From positions 1-64,000 of the forward strand of contig JALQPE010002063.1 in the NCBI GenBank assembly GCA_030407315.1: DNA of 64,000 nt. The letters run 5' to 3'. Position 1 is the first letter of the stretch; each line of letters opens with the position of its first letter. Below the pieces are notes generated by a model. It was not told the origin of the DNA. It saw only the letters and a list, made by a program, of their open reading frames with translations, and ran no database searches. The position numbers and the translations under genes are program-made. Below are positions 22,118-33,563 of this stretch, piece by piece. Source of the DNA: Asparagopsis taxiformis (lineage: Eukaryota > Rhodophyta > Florideophyceae > Bonnemaisoniales > Bonnemaisoniaceae).

Positions 22118-24210
22118 GGGATGGGATGGCTGACAACTCGCAGGCGTAAATCTTCATCGTTACGTCGCCGCCACGATGACAGGCTATGGCAACCCCGAGA
22201 CAGAGGGTCGCGTCATCTGGATTGCATTCGACAAGCCGTCCACAGGCGTGTCTCTCTACGTGATAGGTTTTCAACGCGCAATCAAACTCGCCGTTGCGAC
22301 TGGTCGGAGCCCGGGATTCTTTTTCAGCAGGTAGGCTTCCGCATCGTCGTCTTCGATGTTCTCACGGGCACAGTGAATTCTGTGACGTCGAAGTTGCGGT
22401 GAAATCTAATCAACGATAGTTTGCGTTGAGAGGCATGGGCATCGATTGAAAATTTGGGGCGAGTTCGGCTATTTTCCTGCTCGTGAACATAATTTTTATA
22501 TTGCGGTCAACGGGTTAAAGGCATCCGTTGAAGTTGTAACCATTTGTCGAATTTTTGCTCATCTAATGACTTCCTTGCTACACTCAAAAAGATACGGCGC
22601 CACGAAGGGTAATCCCTCCAGATCGACAGTGGGCTGCAACCACATGATGTACGCGATATCATCCAATCTGACGACATGCACATTCATTGTATGCGCGTGG
22701 CCAACGCCTACCTTATATGCTCGCAAACTGATGCACATACTTGGCTTCAGCCACCCGCGCAGTCCAGTCCCTCTGGAAAAGCTGTTGTGTTTCTGGTGTC
22801 CGCCTTACCGGTTCAATTGACTTTCCTGCCAGTTTCATGATGCGCATTACCAAGTTTCACCCTGCTGTTGGGTATGTCGATCACTTGTGAATTTTCTTGT
22901 TCATATGAATCTTCGGTCTACCGCTTCCGTTGATCCAAACCAGCGGACGGTTTACTGCGCTGTGGGTAATATTCACCTCAAATGGAGTCGGAATGATTAT
23001 AATCAATGATATATCATTGATGCAATGACGCTCAAGGCATTGGCTAGCCAAGCCGCGTTGAACATTATGGACGTATATTGTCTTCATGAACGAAGACCTT
23101 TTGACCTCATCAGATCGCCACAATAGTACCAATGTTTGGAATCTGAAGGTCAACCCAAAGAACCAAACACCACAAAGAAACTAAGTTTTCTACGTCAGCT
23201 CGTACGTTGTGTTTTGTCAGTCGTTTGTGACCGCCTACAAAGGATATATTTTACAGCCATGGGGATCTTTCTAGCATGGATATCCATTGTCGTATTCGTC
23301 ACACGACACATCGCAAGAAATCGAGCCTCTACACCGGACCGCGCTTATCAATGGTGATGTGGACATGGCCCTGCGAGCTCGTCACCTACATCGTACATCA
23401 GTCTGGTTGTTTTTCTACTCACGGGCTTCTGGATCAATGACGTCTAAGATCGACATTGGGCATACAACTCTGGCACATATCGCTCAAATAATTCCTGAAC
23501 AGGTTGCTACTTCAGATCTGCCTCCTGTGTAAAACCGGCACATGGCACAACAGAAATAGAGAGGGCTTATTCTCTCACAATGCCATCCTTCGAATAGCTT
23601 TGTGAACGAGATTGGCGATCTCAAGCCGCATAAAGGCGCGAGGAATGTTGCACAACTCGTCTTCCATAGCTGCATATTGCAAGAGATGTAAGCGAAGTAT
23701 ACCGCACAATATATGCGGCTCGGCTAAATAGCAGCAGGAGAACCTGCCGAATATCTGTGCATGGGGTTCCCTGCAGGAAAATAAGAAGCTGCAGAGAGAG
23801 ATGACAAACTCTGGTGAACGCGCCGATATTGGGAGAGTTCAAATGAGGAAGAATGATGCAATCTGACGCATCAAATACGATTTTCATGGTCAACACTTGC
23901 GCACTGTCTGAGATCATGTTCATGTCGCAGCACTTCAACATTTTGGAATGAGCCCCATCTAATTGTTGAATTCTAACGAATTGTTCCAGGGCCTCCATGC
24001 CCAAACTTTCTTCTTCACCCTTCAACAGTATGGCACAACCCGTTGTCTTTATCAACGCCATTCCCCATTGTGCCCATTCCATGCTTTTCCCGGCACCTTC
24101 CCAGCTCCAGCACCTCCACCGCACAGCCATAATGTTCACAATTACTAGGCGGCTCGCTTACAGTGAACGCAATTCCAGTCCTCAGGTCAAAGTCGAAACT
24201 TCCGCCGCGT
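22118..24210. other. Long stretch without a supported gene
   Basis: Only short, overlapping open frames occur. A reading at about 22170-22340 on + (MTGYGNPETEGRVIWIAFD and following) has protein-like composition but stops quickly and could be a gene fragment. The - frame 23621-24139 has no recognisable domain. I found no RNA gene or clear repeat here. Confidence 0.4.
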
Positions 24211-24555
24211 TCAGTCAATGTTCAAGTTGCTGCGCGACGCCGTCCTCTCTATGAACGTGAAAAGCTTGGCGGAGAGCGTTCTGTGATCTTGTGTTCGAGT
24301 GATCGGCGCGAAGTTGTCTGCTCTGCGCCAGCAGCTCAACGCAAAGGGGCATCTGCTGTGACTGTTACCAATTCAAAGAAACTGTTCACATACGATAATG
24401 TCTTCGATCAGAATGCGCCTCAGGCCGATGTCTACGACCAACTTGTTGAGCCAATTGTAGACGAAGTGCTCGAAGGTTACAATTGTACTGTCCTCGCCGA
24501 TGGTCAGACAGGAACCGGCAAAACCAATACAATGGAAGGGCGTCGTGATGACGAC
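24211..24555 (+). pseudogene. Kinesin-5 (BimC/Eg5 type) motor domain fragment
   Basis: The reading VNVQVAARRRPLYEREK, later KKLFTYDNVFDQNAPQADVY, DQLVEPIVDEVLEGYNCTV and GQTGTGKTNTMEG follows the first 115 or so residues of a kinesin-5 motor, from strand beta-1 through the P-loop. The FAYGQTG of functional kinesins is LADGQTG here. Homology ends just after the P-loop and the frame stops at 24609. A kinesin motor needs about 340 residues, so this is a captured or degraded piece. It lies directly before the gene at 24668 and could have supplied promoter or coding sequence to it. Confidence 0.85.
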
Positions 24556-24667
24556 ACTCTCGCAATGTCAGATAGCAGAAGGCAGATTGTTATACGATGC
24601 AATTCCTGAAAGGAATTACCCTTGCGTCTCCTATGAACACGTAAAATTTGTGCTGGGAAGTAAGTTG

Positions 24668-25696
24668 ATGTCCGGGGTTCAGCCACCAACACCGTGGCGA
24701 AGGAGCAACGGAGGGGTTGTGGACTACGAAGAGGCCGGAGTGGAACATCATGTCGAATCGGATGGTGAATCTGAAGCGATGTCCCCGCAAAAGAAGAAGC
24801 CAAAAGTGGAATCGGTACTTGATTCCAACACATACAGTGGCATGGAGAAGAGGCTGAGAACACTAGAACGTATTATTCTTTCTGGAAGTGGTGGCGATCA
24901 TCGTATGGTTTACAATGGGAAAGTTCCAATAGAACCTGCACTCACGTCCACTGGACCGGTTCTATTGATGCTTTTGCGCCGCTCAGTCGAGAAAGCTGTA
25001 GAACAGGCAAACAGAATTACGTTGTCAAACTCCGGGACGGATTTTCCGCATAGTGAGGTGGATGGTGCATGTACCAGTGGGACAGTTGTGAGTGGTCCAG
25101 CGCATATTCCTGCTTCATTGAGCACAGCTGTATTCCGGGAAATGTTGAAGGGAACAACAGAGTTGTATGCAGGATGTTATTACAAAGTTTACCCTGGGCT
25201 TCATGAGGCAGTGAGCGGAACTGGTGCTGAAGCTGTGAACATTACATGTTCCAGTTTTGCAGCAGTATCGGACTTGTTAGGATTACCTCACCCGTGGCGA
25301 ATGGAGTCATTGCTGCACAGACGAAAGCCTGGAGCGGCAGTGGAAGAGGAAGAAGGGAGAGTGATTAGCGGAAATCGGCCTAGGAGGCCATTGTTCTTGC
25401 GCTTGCTTGGTGCATTCTGGTGCACAGAAACGACGAACGGAGATACATCATCTGTTGCAATTGGCAGTAGCTCGTTCTGCGTATCCGGAGCAAAATCGAA
25501 CACGTGGTGCCTAATGCGCAAGAATAGTTCTGCGGTCCAAGGTCAATATGTGCATGGCATGGAGCTGAAAAAATGCCCATCGATTTGTGCCGTGCATAGG
25601 AGGCCTGACGGGGATGCGAGTCGGGAAGAGTGGAAAGGTGACGGGAAGAAGAGTTTTCGTATAGAATGGCAACCGATAACGCAAAAGAAAAGGTGA
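24668..25696 (+). CDS. Unrecognised protein of the central cassette, about 342 aa
   Basis: The open frame runs from 24500, but its first part overlaps the kinesin fragment in another frame, so I prefer the ATG at 24668 (MSGVQPPTPWRR). It has an NLS-like PQKKKPKVES, a short heptad-like segment (MEKRLRTLERIIL), and a hydrophobic, Cys-containing C-terminal half. It stands in the place that the transposase holds in E1/E2 relative to the next genes, but I see no transposase motif. It might be the product of a decayed or replaced transposase, or an unrelated gene. Confidence 0.45.
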   Translation: MSGVQPPTPWRRSNGGVVDYEEAGVEHHVESDGESEAMSPQKKKPKVESVLDSNTYSGMEKRLRTLERIILSGSGGDHRMVYNGKVPIEPALTSTGPVLLMLLRRSVEKAVEQANRITLSNSGTDFPHSEVDGACTSGTVVSGPAHIPASLSTAVFREMLKGTTELYAGCYYKVYPGLHEAVSGTGAEAVNITCSSFAAVSDLLGLPHPWRMESLLHRRKPGAAVEEEEGRVISGNRPRRPLFLRLLGAFWCTETTNGDTSSVAIGSSSFCVSGAKSNTWCLMRKNSSAVQGQYVHGMELKKCPSICAVHRRPDGDASREEWKGDGKKSFRIEWQPITQKKR

Positions 25697-26170
25697 CAGA
25701 CAGGGGATGTGTTGTGGGGAACATTTCGAATTCATATACCCTACGTCGTATTCCGAGGTTTTGGCGAACCATGGCGAATAGACAAGTTGATATCGGAAGA
25801 TCTAGTCAAAGACGTGGTGGGGTATAACTTTTCAGACAAAAGGGCAGAGGAGTACATAAAATGATACCAGTAGTGCAATGAATAAAGCAAAAACGGTTCT
25901 GCCAGGCTAATAGAGACACATGTATACTGAGAACTAGAGGCAAACAATGCCAGGTTACGTAGGCAAAGATAGCAGAACAGTAAACAGAAATCTACACATC
26001 AATTAAATAAATACCAAGTTCATCATCTTCCTCTAGAGGTACACAATGAACATTAGATGCTACTCTGGCTGTTGGGTTTTCGTAGGATTGTTCCATCTGT
26101 GTGGCATTAGAATCGAACCGCACCGAAATGTATTCCTCTGCAGTGATGTTTCTCTTCTTCCTAATAATAA

Positions 26171-27735
26171 CTAGAAGGCAATCACCCCCCTGAGGTAGTC
26201 ACGGAGGTCGATGTGACCCCATGTAACACGCAGAGGGAAACCATCATTCCCGAAATTACCGGTAGGCGCCATTGTAAGGGCTGTGGTGAATAACCCGCGC
26301 AGGCAAATTGCAATGCGATAACATGCCTGAATTGAATGGGGTTCGTGACAGAGCATCTCGAGTTGTGTGCATTGGCAGAAACTACACAGCAATATCATAG
26401 CTAATGTAAGAAAAGAAAAAGAACAGACGGCCAATTTCTCAACCGGGGCCTTTGTACCTGCATTGCAGGAGCCGTCTACGGCGCCGCTAACCTGAACTTT
26501 GTAAGTAACCTGAATGTGAAGCTCAGGTTGACTCAAAATAAAATCCGAAAAGATATCATCATTTTTGGAATAGACAGCTTGAGACTCATCCCCTGTGCCG
26601 TAAGCTTTCGAAGTTATCGGAATTTTTTCAGATGGACACATATCCAATGCAGAAATGTCATTGTCAGGCGAAAGAGAAACTTTAGCCTGCATATCTCGAT
26701 GGATGAGGAAGAATGCATGTTTGACTAATTCCATTTTCATCTGCTTCCGGGAAGTATTGAAAAACTGTGTGAGCTGCCGCAGTGCCGAAGTAACGATCGG
26801 AATGGACTGTAAGTCCGAAGGAGAAAGATTAGATACACAAGAAGACGAAGATGAGGAAGAACCAGTACGGCGCTGTTCTCCTTTAGAACCCGAGAGTCGG
26901 CGACGTTTCGAATAATTGATTGGTAGAGTTGTGGACTGTGGCGCAGGTCGATCTGTTTCCGTTGGCATCGAAATATCCATGGCATGGAAAAGAGCCCGCT
27001 GCGAAATCTGCAACCAAGCAGGCTTATTGATTGGCACGATGGTTGCATTGCGAAGTGCGTAGTCACGAGAAATGGTATTGCTGTTCAGGTCATCCTCCTC
27101 CCCAGGGTCAAGGGTACCAGAATTCCTCGTCGCCGAATCCTTCCATCGCACAATTCTGTCATTTGCCATAGAAATAAACGCAGTTCCGACAATAGCACGT
27201 TTCAGGAACACATGCTTTTCCCTACAGCTGTTCCAATTAGGGATTTCTTGGACTGCCTGACCTCAGAATTAGAACTGGATGTCTGAGAGAAGGAAAGGGA
27301 AGCCAGAAGCAAAGTAGTGCAGGAATCTTCATTTGAACACGGTACAGATGTTGCACAGAACGAGTTTGGGGTAACAGAGGTTTTGATGAACTCTGCAATG
27401 GTTCGAAACGCGACGAACCTGGATTTCACAAGTCTGTTGTTGAAAAGAGAGGACAACAGAGTGGTAACTTGTGCTGATTTTCTTGAACGCTCTTCCAGAA
27501 CCACAGGTGGAACAACGTTTGTACCAGCTGCAGCAGAGGCCATATACCGAATGCAGGCTAGTTCCATTTGAACAGATGAAAGAGAATCGCGGAGGTACTG
27601 TTCAAGGTAGGCAAACCGTTCCTCAAACTGCGCAAACCTGGTTAAGGATAGTTCGTCTCTCATGTCAGCCTGGAATAAGGAGATCTTCACAGATATGTTT
27701 CGTAACGTCAGAGCTACTGGGATCAGGTATTCCAA
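26171..27735 (-). CDS. Unrecognised protein of the central cassette, two frames joined near 27205
   Basis: Two - frames overlap by ten bases: 27735-27202 (177 aa) and 27211-26171 (346 aa). The first has a coiled-coil-like segment (FEERFAYLEQYLRDSLSSVQ). The second has an NLS (SKRRRLSGSKG) followed by a polyserine run. Either a short intron or a frameshift joins them near 27200-27260. In position and orientation it corresponds to the coiled-coil gene of E1/E2, next to the methyltransferase-SET gene, but the two proteins do not align by eye apart from the coiled-coil character. The hydrophobic stretch near its C-terminus may be intronic. Confidence 0.4.
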
Positions 27736-28206
27736 GATGAAGAGTTATCCAGTAGAATGGTGGTAAAGGTAATTTGTTTAAGTTCGGAACTTGTCCGTTT
27801 ATTGAAGAAGGGAAGGAAAGGGGAGAGATCGAAACGTTACAAATGCTACGTGTTGTAACCGACCTATTCAATTTGTAGAAGTAGGAAGAGATAAAGGAGG
27901 CTGTGGAACCGTTACGAATGCACCGTGCCGTAACGGTCGTAGATCTAAATAAATGGTGCGGTACAAGAACTGTTTAAATTATGCTTAATTTCGGACGGGA
28001 AAATTACTCGAGTAAAAATAGATCTAGACCTGAACATTAGGTAGATCAGGTCCTCGTCCTGTTCACGGGAAAGAAATGCACCTAATCATCGCGGATGTTA
28101 GAGGGAATGAGGAGATAGAACATACTTTGCCTATTTTACTATTTGCGGGGTAATGGGAAACAGGGAGAACATGATGTAGGTGTGAAAAACGCCAATGCGT
28201 TTCTGT
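27736..28206. other. Intergenic stretch
   Basis: There is no gene. A pair of similar segments (GAACCGTTACGAATGCACCG at about 27907 and a variant near 27835) and the palindrome TTACTCGAGTAA at about 28004 are present; the same palindrome sits inside the foldback at 32261. Confidence 0.4.
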
Positions 28207-31200
28207 TTAAACTGAGAAGTAGTCATTGCCATATTCTATGAACAGCTCGGATCCAGCAGAGATCGACACGTTGGCAGTAACACAGACAACTTGATAGTTT
28301 GAGACAGTATTCTCGTCGAGGAGCTCTTGAACGGGAGATGAGAAACTAACGTTAGCTGCGCGTGAAGGACGTTCAGTTCCCTCAGCTGGATCCACAAAGT
28401 TGGGGTCATTGATTTTCGAAGCGACACAGTACTCGAAAGGGACGACAAATATGGGGATTCCAGCAGTAGAAGGAAGCAAACAAGATATATTCGAATCCTT
28501 GATTTGAAAAGCGTAGCTTCTGAAGCGCTCCACGGTAAATGCGGTGGGACCTGTTCCAAACGTCTTGCCTTTTGATTTATAGAGATCTCTGTAAACCAAT
28601 GAACCGAAATAAAATCCAACAATGTCACCAGGGTCGATCTGGCCTCTGGCAAAAAGACCGTCACCAGCCCCCGGAATAGTTGAGGGCGCGACGTACACGT
28701 TGTGTGCCATGGCATCAATGGAAAGCAGAAGATTGTTGTCAATGGTGGACAGCATGCCGAGAAGTGATTGAGGCCATTTGTGAACTGGAAGGTCGCCCAG
28801 TTGTTTGTATTGGTCTGGGATACCCCACATGCTAGTGAGGAAACTGACGAGGTGGGGCGGAAGTCGCGTAGCAACTGGTAAACCTGAGGTAGGCTTTGAA
28901 ACCGTACCCTCCTCGGAAACCGGCAGATGCGATGAGGCGAGTTGTTGTAGCGAAGGATTGGAGAGCTGAGCAAAATTACCAATTGCCACTTGACGCAGAA
29001 ATGCGGTATGAACTCTCGGAAGAGATAATTCAAAGCAATCTTTGTACTTTTCACAACCGACAAACCGCCTGTACTGACCGTCGCGCATGTTAAGGCAAGC
29101 GACTGCAGTGGAGAATGTTCCGGCGAACAAGTCGACAACCAAATCTCCCTGGTGTGAAAATCGCCCAATTAGTTCCTGCAACAAACCAACGAGCTTCTGC
29201 TCTGGGCGCAATACCTTGTTATTCTGTTCCGTTTGGTCGAAATATTTGACAGTCTCTGAACGCGATATCCTTGGAATGTTGTCGATAATATTTGTCCATG
29301 CTCGGAATCTGGTTGGGATGTAACCGGCATTTTTATAGTTCACCATCGCCCATCCTTTTCTTCCCTTTCCAAGCTTTGTAGCATGTACAACCAGCTCAGA
29401 CATATTCATTAAATTGGTCGTAAATCTATATGGCGGAGAAGTGAAATGCGCTGGGCTCCGAATACAGAAGATAGGCTGTGGATCAACTGAAAACATGGGA
29501 GTGTTCGTAGAAGTCTTGACCTTTCGGAGTTCGTAAACCCAGTTGTATAAAAGGGCAGCAGATGTGAAGATGAGAACATGACCACCCTGTCGTGTTACCT
29601 TTGCGATAGTTGCCACTGTGTCCACGATTTCTTGTTGGCGGAGAATGTCATACGCTGAATTCTCTCTCCCAGCTGTTCGTCTCGAGTTATACGGTGGATC
29701 TGTGAGAACCAATTGGGCACCCTCTACAAGCTCCGGTTTTGCAGGAATATCAATGCGTTCATAGGTCTCAAGAAGATCTCTGAAACTGCAATTGAGTGTG
29801 TGTAGGCAAGAAGCCTTCATGTTTTCTAGGTTTACTGGAATTGAAACAGGGTCTCCGAGACGCATAGATTCGATGTCTAAGGACTCGGCAGTACTTGTGT
29901 CTGATGGCCTTCTATGAGCGCTCACCGGCTCGGAAGTGCGAGCTGACTTTGCAGGAACATCAGTTTCATTACTGTTGTCCAGTCGCTTCCGTTTGACACC
30001 TGTATCCGTGTTTTGTTCAATGGATGGTGACGCAGGAACGGGAGCGAAAGATGTATCAGCTTCTCCAAAAAGCTCCTCGTTTGGTTCAGGCGTCGATTGT
30101 GGTAGTTCAGAGCTTCTGAAGGCCGTGAGCTGCCTCTCGACGTTTTGAAGGCCAGGAATAGAAGTGAACCTCCCAGAATCAGTTTCTATAGAATTTTCCT
30201 GTGCTTCGAACGCGCAAAGAAACGCGTTTTGTTTCGGAGAAGAAACGGTCTGGTCAAATAATTTTCGATCCTTAGTAATATCTGTAATGTGTGCCCAGAA
30301 GGAGGAGGCTCAGAGGCGCATCTGAGCGTCTTGGAGGACGGAGCGATGAACTGCTCGATGGGATATACTTTTGGCATGCTGCAACCTTCGCACGGCCCCT
30401 CTGCCATGCAATAACGTCTTTAGCTCTCGAAGAGGAGAGAACCCCCTTTCCTCTGAGTCTAGCACATGGTACTTGAACATGCGCTGATCATAAAGAAGAT
30501 AAAGTTGGAGAAGTTCCTCGGCCGTTGAAACATCCAGTGCACGAGCCAGTGTATCCCATGCCTTCACGACCACATGAATAGCGTAGCCGAGGCGCTGAGC
30601 GGAAGCAGGAGATTCCTTTCTGATCAATACAGTTCGATTAGACGAGGACCTTGTTCTCGGCCTCGCCGGGGTGGCTTTTAAATCTCTTTCCATTTGTAGC
30701 ATTGCCATGAGAAATATAATCTTCTCGAAAGCGGAAGAAACTCTTGGAGTAGCCCAGTTTCCATGGTCCGTAGTTCGTAGCTGGGTATGCGCAACAAAGA
30801 ATTGGTAAGCCAGAGTCTGCCGCACGAATGATTCACAACCAATTGAAGACCGAGACGCCGTGTGCACTAAGTGGAAATACTGTGCAACGGGAAGAGGTTC
30901 CAAACCTTGGCTGTGGAGGCTTTGGCTGGATGGTAACTTGGTGGTTGTTCTGTGCTCTTCTACAACGAACACTGGCGTGAAGAGAGACATTGATAAGTCT
31001 AGTAAGGAACAACTGGTCAAGAACATATCCCAAACCCTCGTGTCTACGTCGGTAGACCCCTCATCGCATTCTGAAGACAAGAAAGTGCGGAGGGACTGGA
31101 CGATATTGAAGGTATGACGATGGTAGGCCTTCCCAAACCAATCTTCCATGACAGCGACTGCCGCATGCGGAAGCTTTGATTGGAACATGGCCTTGACAGC

Positions 31201-31704
31201 AGCTCGAAATCCTGGGAGGGTGCGATGTGCAAGGGGAACGTTATCCTCATTCCTCTCCCGATCATGCCAGTAGCCACGAAGGTATGCAAGTATGGCAACT
31301 GATTCAGTGAAGGGAACCCGTCTTTCTCTCCTGAGGATGTGATAAACAATAGAGATCAGTGTGTGTGGCTCTGAAGAGATAGACTCGTAGCTCATGCGTA
31401 CTAAAAACCGTGAAGTTTTCGTGCGGGGGCGCGACCAGATCTCCTCACAGACGTCCATGCCTCCGACAAGGGTGACATCACCATTTTCAGTGATAGATCC
31501 GTAAAGATGGAGTGCATCAAAGTCCAGAGACACTCGGGAAGAAATGTCTGAAGCTGCAGTACCAAAACCTTCAATTGCTGGTATAGAAACAACACGAGCT
31601 GGATCTACCCATATGATAGTTCCGTCTCCATACAAGTCTCCTGGATTGGTGGGGCCACGCTCGCTTGCAGAGATAACAGCCCCATGTTTCATTGTATCAA
31701 CCAT
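28207..31704 (-). CDS. Divergent methyltransferase-SET paralogue with one in-frame TGA
   Basis: The open frames 31704-30310 and 29925-28207 share one reading frame. A single TGA at 30312-30310 separates them, and the 128 codons between are open and include an NLS-like VKRKRLD. Read through, it is 1165 codons. The N-terminal part aligns with residues about 245-310 of the E1 protein (VVVKAWDTLARAL...EELLQLYLLYD against VLYHAWTDVAFAA...EELMAPYIIFD). The methyltransferase has LTDPPYNSRR, EQKLVGLLQELI and VDLFAGTFSTA; the SET part has GAGDGLFARG, SKINDPNF and GSELFIEYGN. The acidic insert of the E1 protein is absent. The TGA may be a nonsense mutation, lie in a short intron, or be read through. 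It is the oldest-looking and most divergent of the three copies. Confidence 0.75.
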
Positions 31705-32139
31705 CGCGCCTTGAATATAGCAATAGAAGAGGAAAAGAAGAACGCAGAATCCGAAATGAGGTCGATGCGTCGGTGGCAGCGGAGGTGCTGGTAAGAAAAG
31801 GACCGCAAATTTGAAATCGTAATTTGTGCATTCCTCGGAACAATCTGTAAAGTGCTAGAGAGAGGTCGCGAGGACATGCATGTCAGCACCTGACATTACA
31901 AGGGTTGTCCATGAAACTATGAGAATCCGAACTGAACGGTTGGAAGTATCGTATTAGTGAAATCGGGGTCTACTGCGGAGGACTCTAAGCTGGCTAATAC
32001 ACTGCTTCCACCCGTTCACACCTCATTCACTGTCTATGCAAAATACAATTTTCGTGGAAGACATCCCACACCCCTTCTAGAACGGTTCTCATGATATTAA
32101 TACCGGAGCGGATCGATGGAATTGAGCGTGAAGGGGCGC
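31705..32139. other. Intergenic stretch, nothing recognised
   Basis: This lies between the paralogue's start and the palindrome cluster. No conserved frame or repeat was noticed. Confidence 0.3.
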
Positions 32140-32214
32140 ACGTCTCGAATTATAGCGCTATAATTCGAGACGTACCACTTGTCGTAAATTGCGCGCGCAA
32201 TTTCCCACAAGTGG
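32140..32214. repeat. Two adjacent palindromes
   Basis: A 34-base perfect palindrome (32140-32173, centre TATAGCGCTATA) is followed by a 40-base interrupted one (32175-32214, arms CCACTTGT/ACAAGTGG around AAATTGCGCGCGCAATTT). They may be ends or whole bodies of tiny foldback elements. Confidence 0.8.
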
Positions 32215-32260
32215 CAATGGGTGGGACAGCAGCGAACGAACGCGAACAGGCGATTTCGGA

Positions 32261-32393
32261 GATGATAAAATTTGGTAATTTTTCGGGCTCCAAAAATTAC
32301 TCGAGTAAAAACTGATCTAGTCTTTGTCGGGAGCTTGATCAGTTTTTACTCGAGTAATTTTTGGAGCCCGAAAAATTACCAAATTTTATCATC
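32261..32393. repeat. Foldback element with 57-base perfect arms
   Basis: Arms 32261-32317 and 32337-32393 are exact inverted copies around a 19-base loop and contain TTACTCGAGTAA. The perfect match suggests recent origin or ongoing conversion. It is a MITE-like or structured-RNA candidate. Confidence 0.85.
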
Positions 32394-33007
32394 CACGGAA
32401 AAGGCGCTGCGGAGGTGTTCTGGTCGTAGGGAGCAGTGCCAAGGCACACCTGAGAACCGTTATATCTAACGAGAACAAAAAGATACTGACACTTCAGCAC
32501 TGCGCGGAAAAGGTAGGTAGGAGAAATAAAAAGGTGTGAGGCTCAATAAACGGTTCGTGTAGCTGCATCCGGCACATGTCTGAAGAACATTGACTAACTG
32601 GAACAAGTCATGAATGGTTCAGGACTACTTCCGTTGTATTAATACTTGCTGAGAAAGAGTCAGTTTCCATTTCTTCTTTTCTTATTAATAATATCCGAGT
32701 CATGAAAGGTGTATGTAGTTTGGTAACTTTTCGAAATTGCAAAATTACCGAAATTAACATTTTTATTCGAACTGGCGTTGTGACCGTTTATTCGATTCAG
32801 GTTGGACCATGCGCCAATAGAAACCGCTCGCGCGGTCTGAATTTTTACGCACAGTTTTGGTTTCCTTCCAGTTGAACAAATTTGTTGTTAATACATTGTC
32901 CCTCGCTGGCTAGCTGATTAGTACTCCCCTGCTACTTGAAAGGCATACCGCGTTACTCTGGTACCGTTTCAATCGTCAGCTATTCGACCCTCCTTGCGAT
33001 CCCAACC
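32394..33007. promoter_or_regulatory. 5' region of the ParB-like gene
   Basis: No gene is seen. AT-rich sequence precedes the ATG at 33008, which lies in an AACC-ATG-A context. I cannot point to a specific promoter motif; the module and box found upstream of the E1/E2 genes are absent here. Confidence 0.3.
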
Positions 33008-33415
33008 ATGAGCCTACGTCCCCGCCGAGGGGAAGCTTCTTCCAGCGCACGTCAACTAGCCATTCCTGCGATGTCACGCTCCGTTGCTTCTTCTTTGCCG
33101 AATTACGTTTTCAAGATGATCAAGTTGCCTATTCTGGACATATACGTCCCCGATGAAACATCCCGGGAAGTTGACGACTCTCATGTTGACTTGTTGTTCC
33201 GCAAGATGGTTATGGAAGGCTTCCAGACCTCTGCGGTGGGATGTATCACTGTTGTTTCCTTACCCTACCAATCCAGTGGAAGCCGCTATTACATCGTGGA
33301 CGGACTCCATCGTCGCCGTGCTCTTTTACGATGCAAAGGAAAAGGGGTGGAACGTTTCGCGTCTGTGCACTACGGTGTTGAAAAGGGGGCCTCAGACAGT
33401 ACGGTGAGACAGTGA
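33008..33415 (+). CDS. Stand-alone ParB-like protein, about 135 aa, probably truncated
   Basis: The start at 33008 (MSLRPRRGEASSS) has a good context; an earlier in-frame ATG at 32936 is possible. The protein shows the ParB-like pattern: IKLPILDIYVPDE, then DDSHVDLLFRKMVMEGFQ, then IVDGLHRRRALL. It aligns with residues about 240-335 of the ParB-dioxygenase fusion (VEDLRNNMLAVGYVSS, VIDGLHRLNAM). The frame runs into a foldback repeat at 33389 and ends at 33415, so any dioxygenase part is missing. It occupies the same position and orientation beside the methyltransferase-SET paralogue as the fusion gene does in E1/E2. The copy at 57968 begins inside this gene. Confidence 0.7.
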   Translation: MSLRPRRGEASSSARQLAIPAMSRSVASSLPNYVFKMIKLPILDIYVPDETSREVDDSHVDLLFRKMVMEGFQTSAVGCITVVSLPYQSSGSRYYIVDGLHRRRALLRCKGKGVERFASVHYGVEKGASDSTVRQ

Positions 33416-33563
33416 TTTTTACTGTCTGAGACAGTAAAAATCACTATGCGGCAAATGAAAATTAATGCCACACTTGGAGACAGTGATTTGCACTGTCTGA
33501 CAGACAATACGGAACACTGTCTGCAGACAGTAAAAAACACTGTCTCACCGTACTGTCTGAGGC
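33389..33563. repeat. Foldback element with nested hairpins
   Basis: Perfect 26-base arms (33389-33414 and 33538-33563, starting GCCTCAGACAGTACGG) enclose further inverted pairs such as AGTGATTTTTACTGTCT with its complement. It interrupts the reading frame of the ParB-like gene. Confidence 0.75.

Noticed and set aside
23621..24139. 172-codon frame on -
   Set aside because: No domain, no second copy and poor composition; it overlaps the kinesin flank and is probably chance.
30310..30312. TGA as selenocysteine codon
   Set aside because: It lies in a linker without a redox motif, and I saw no SECIS-like structure, though I could not fold the 3' end.
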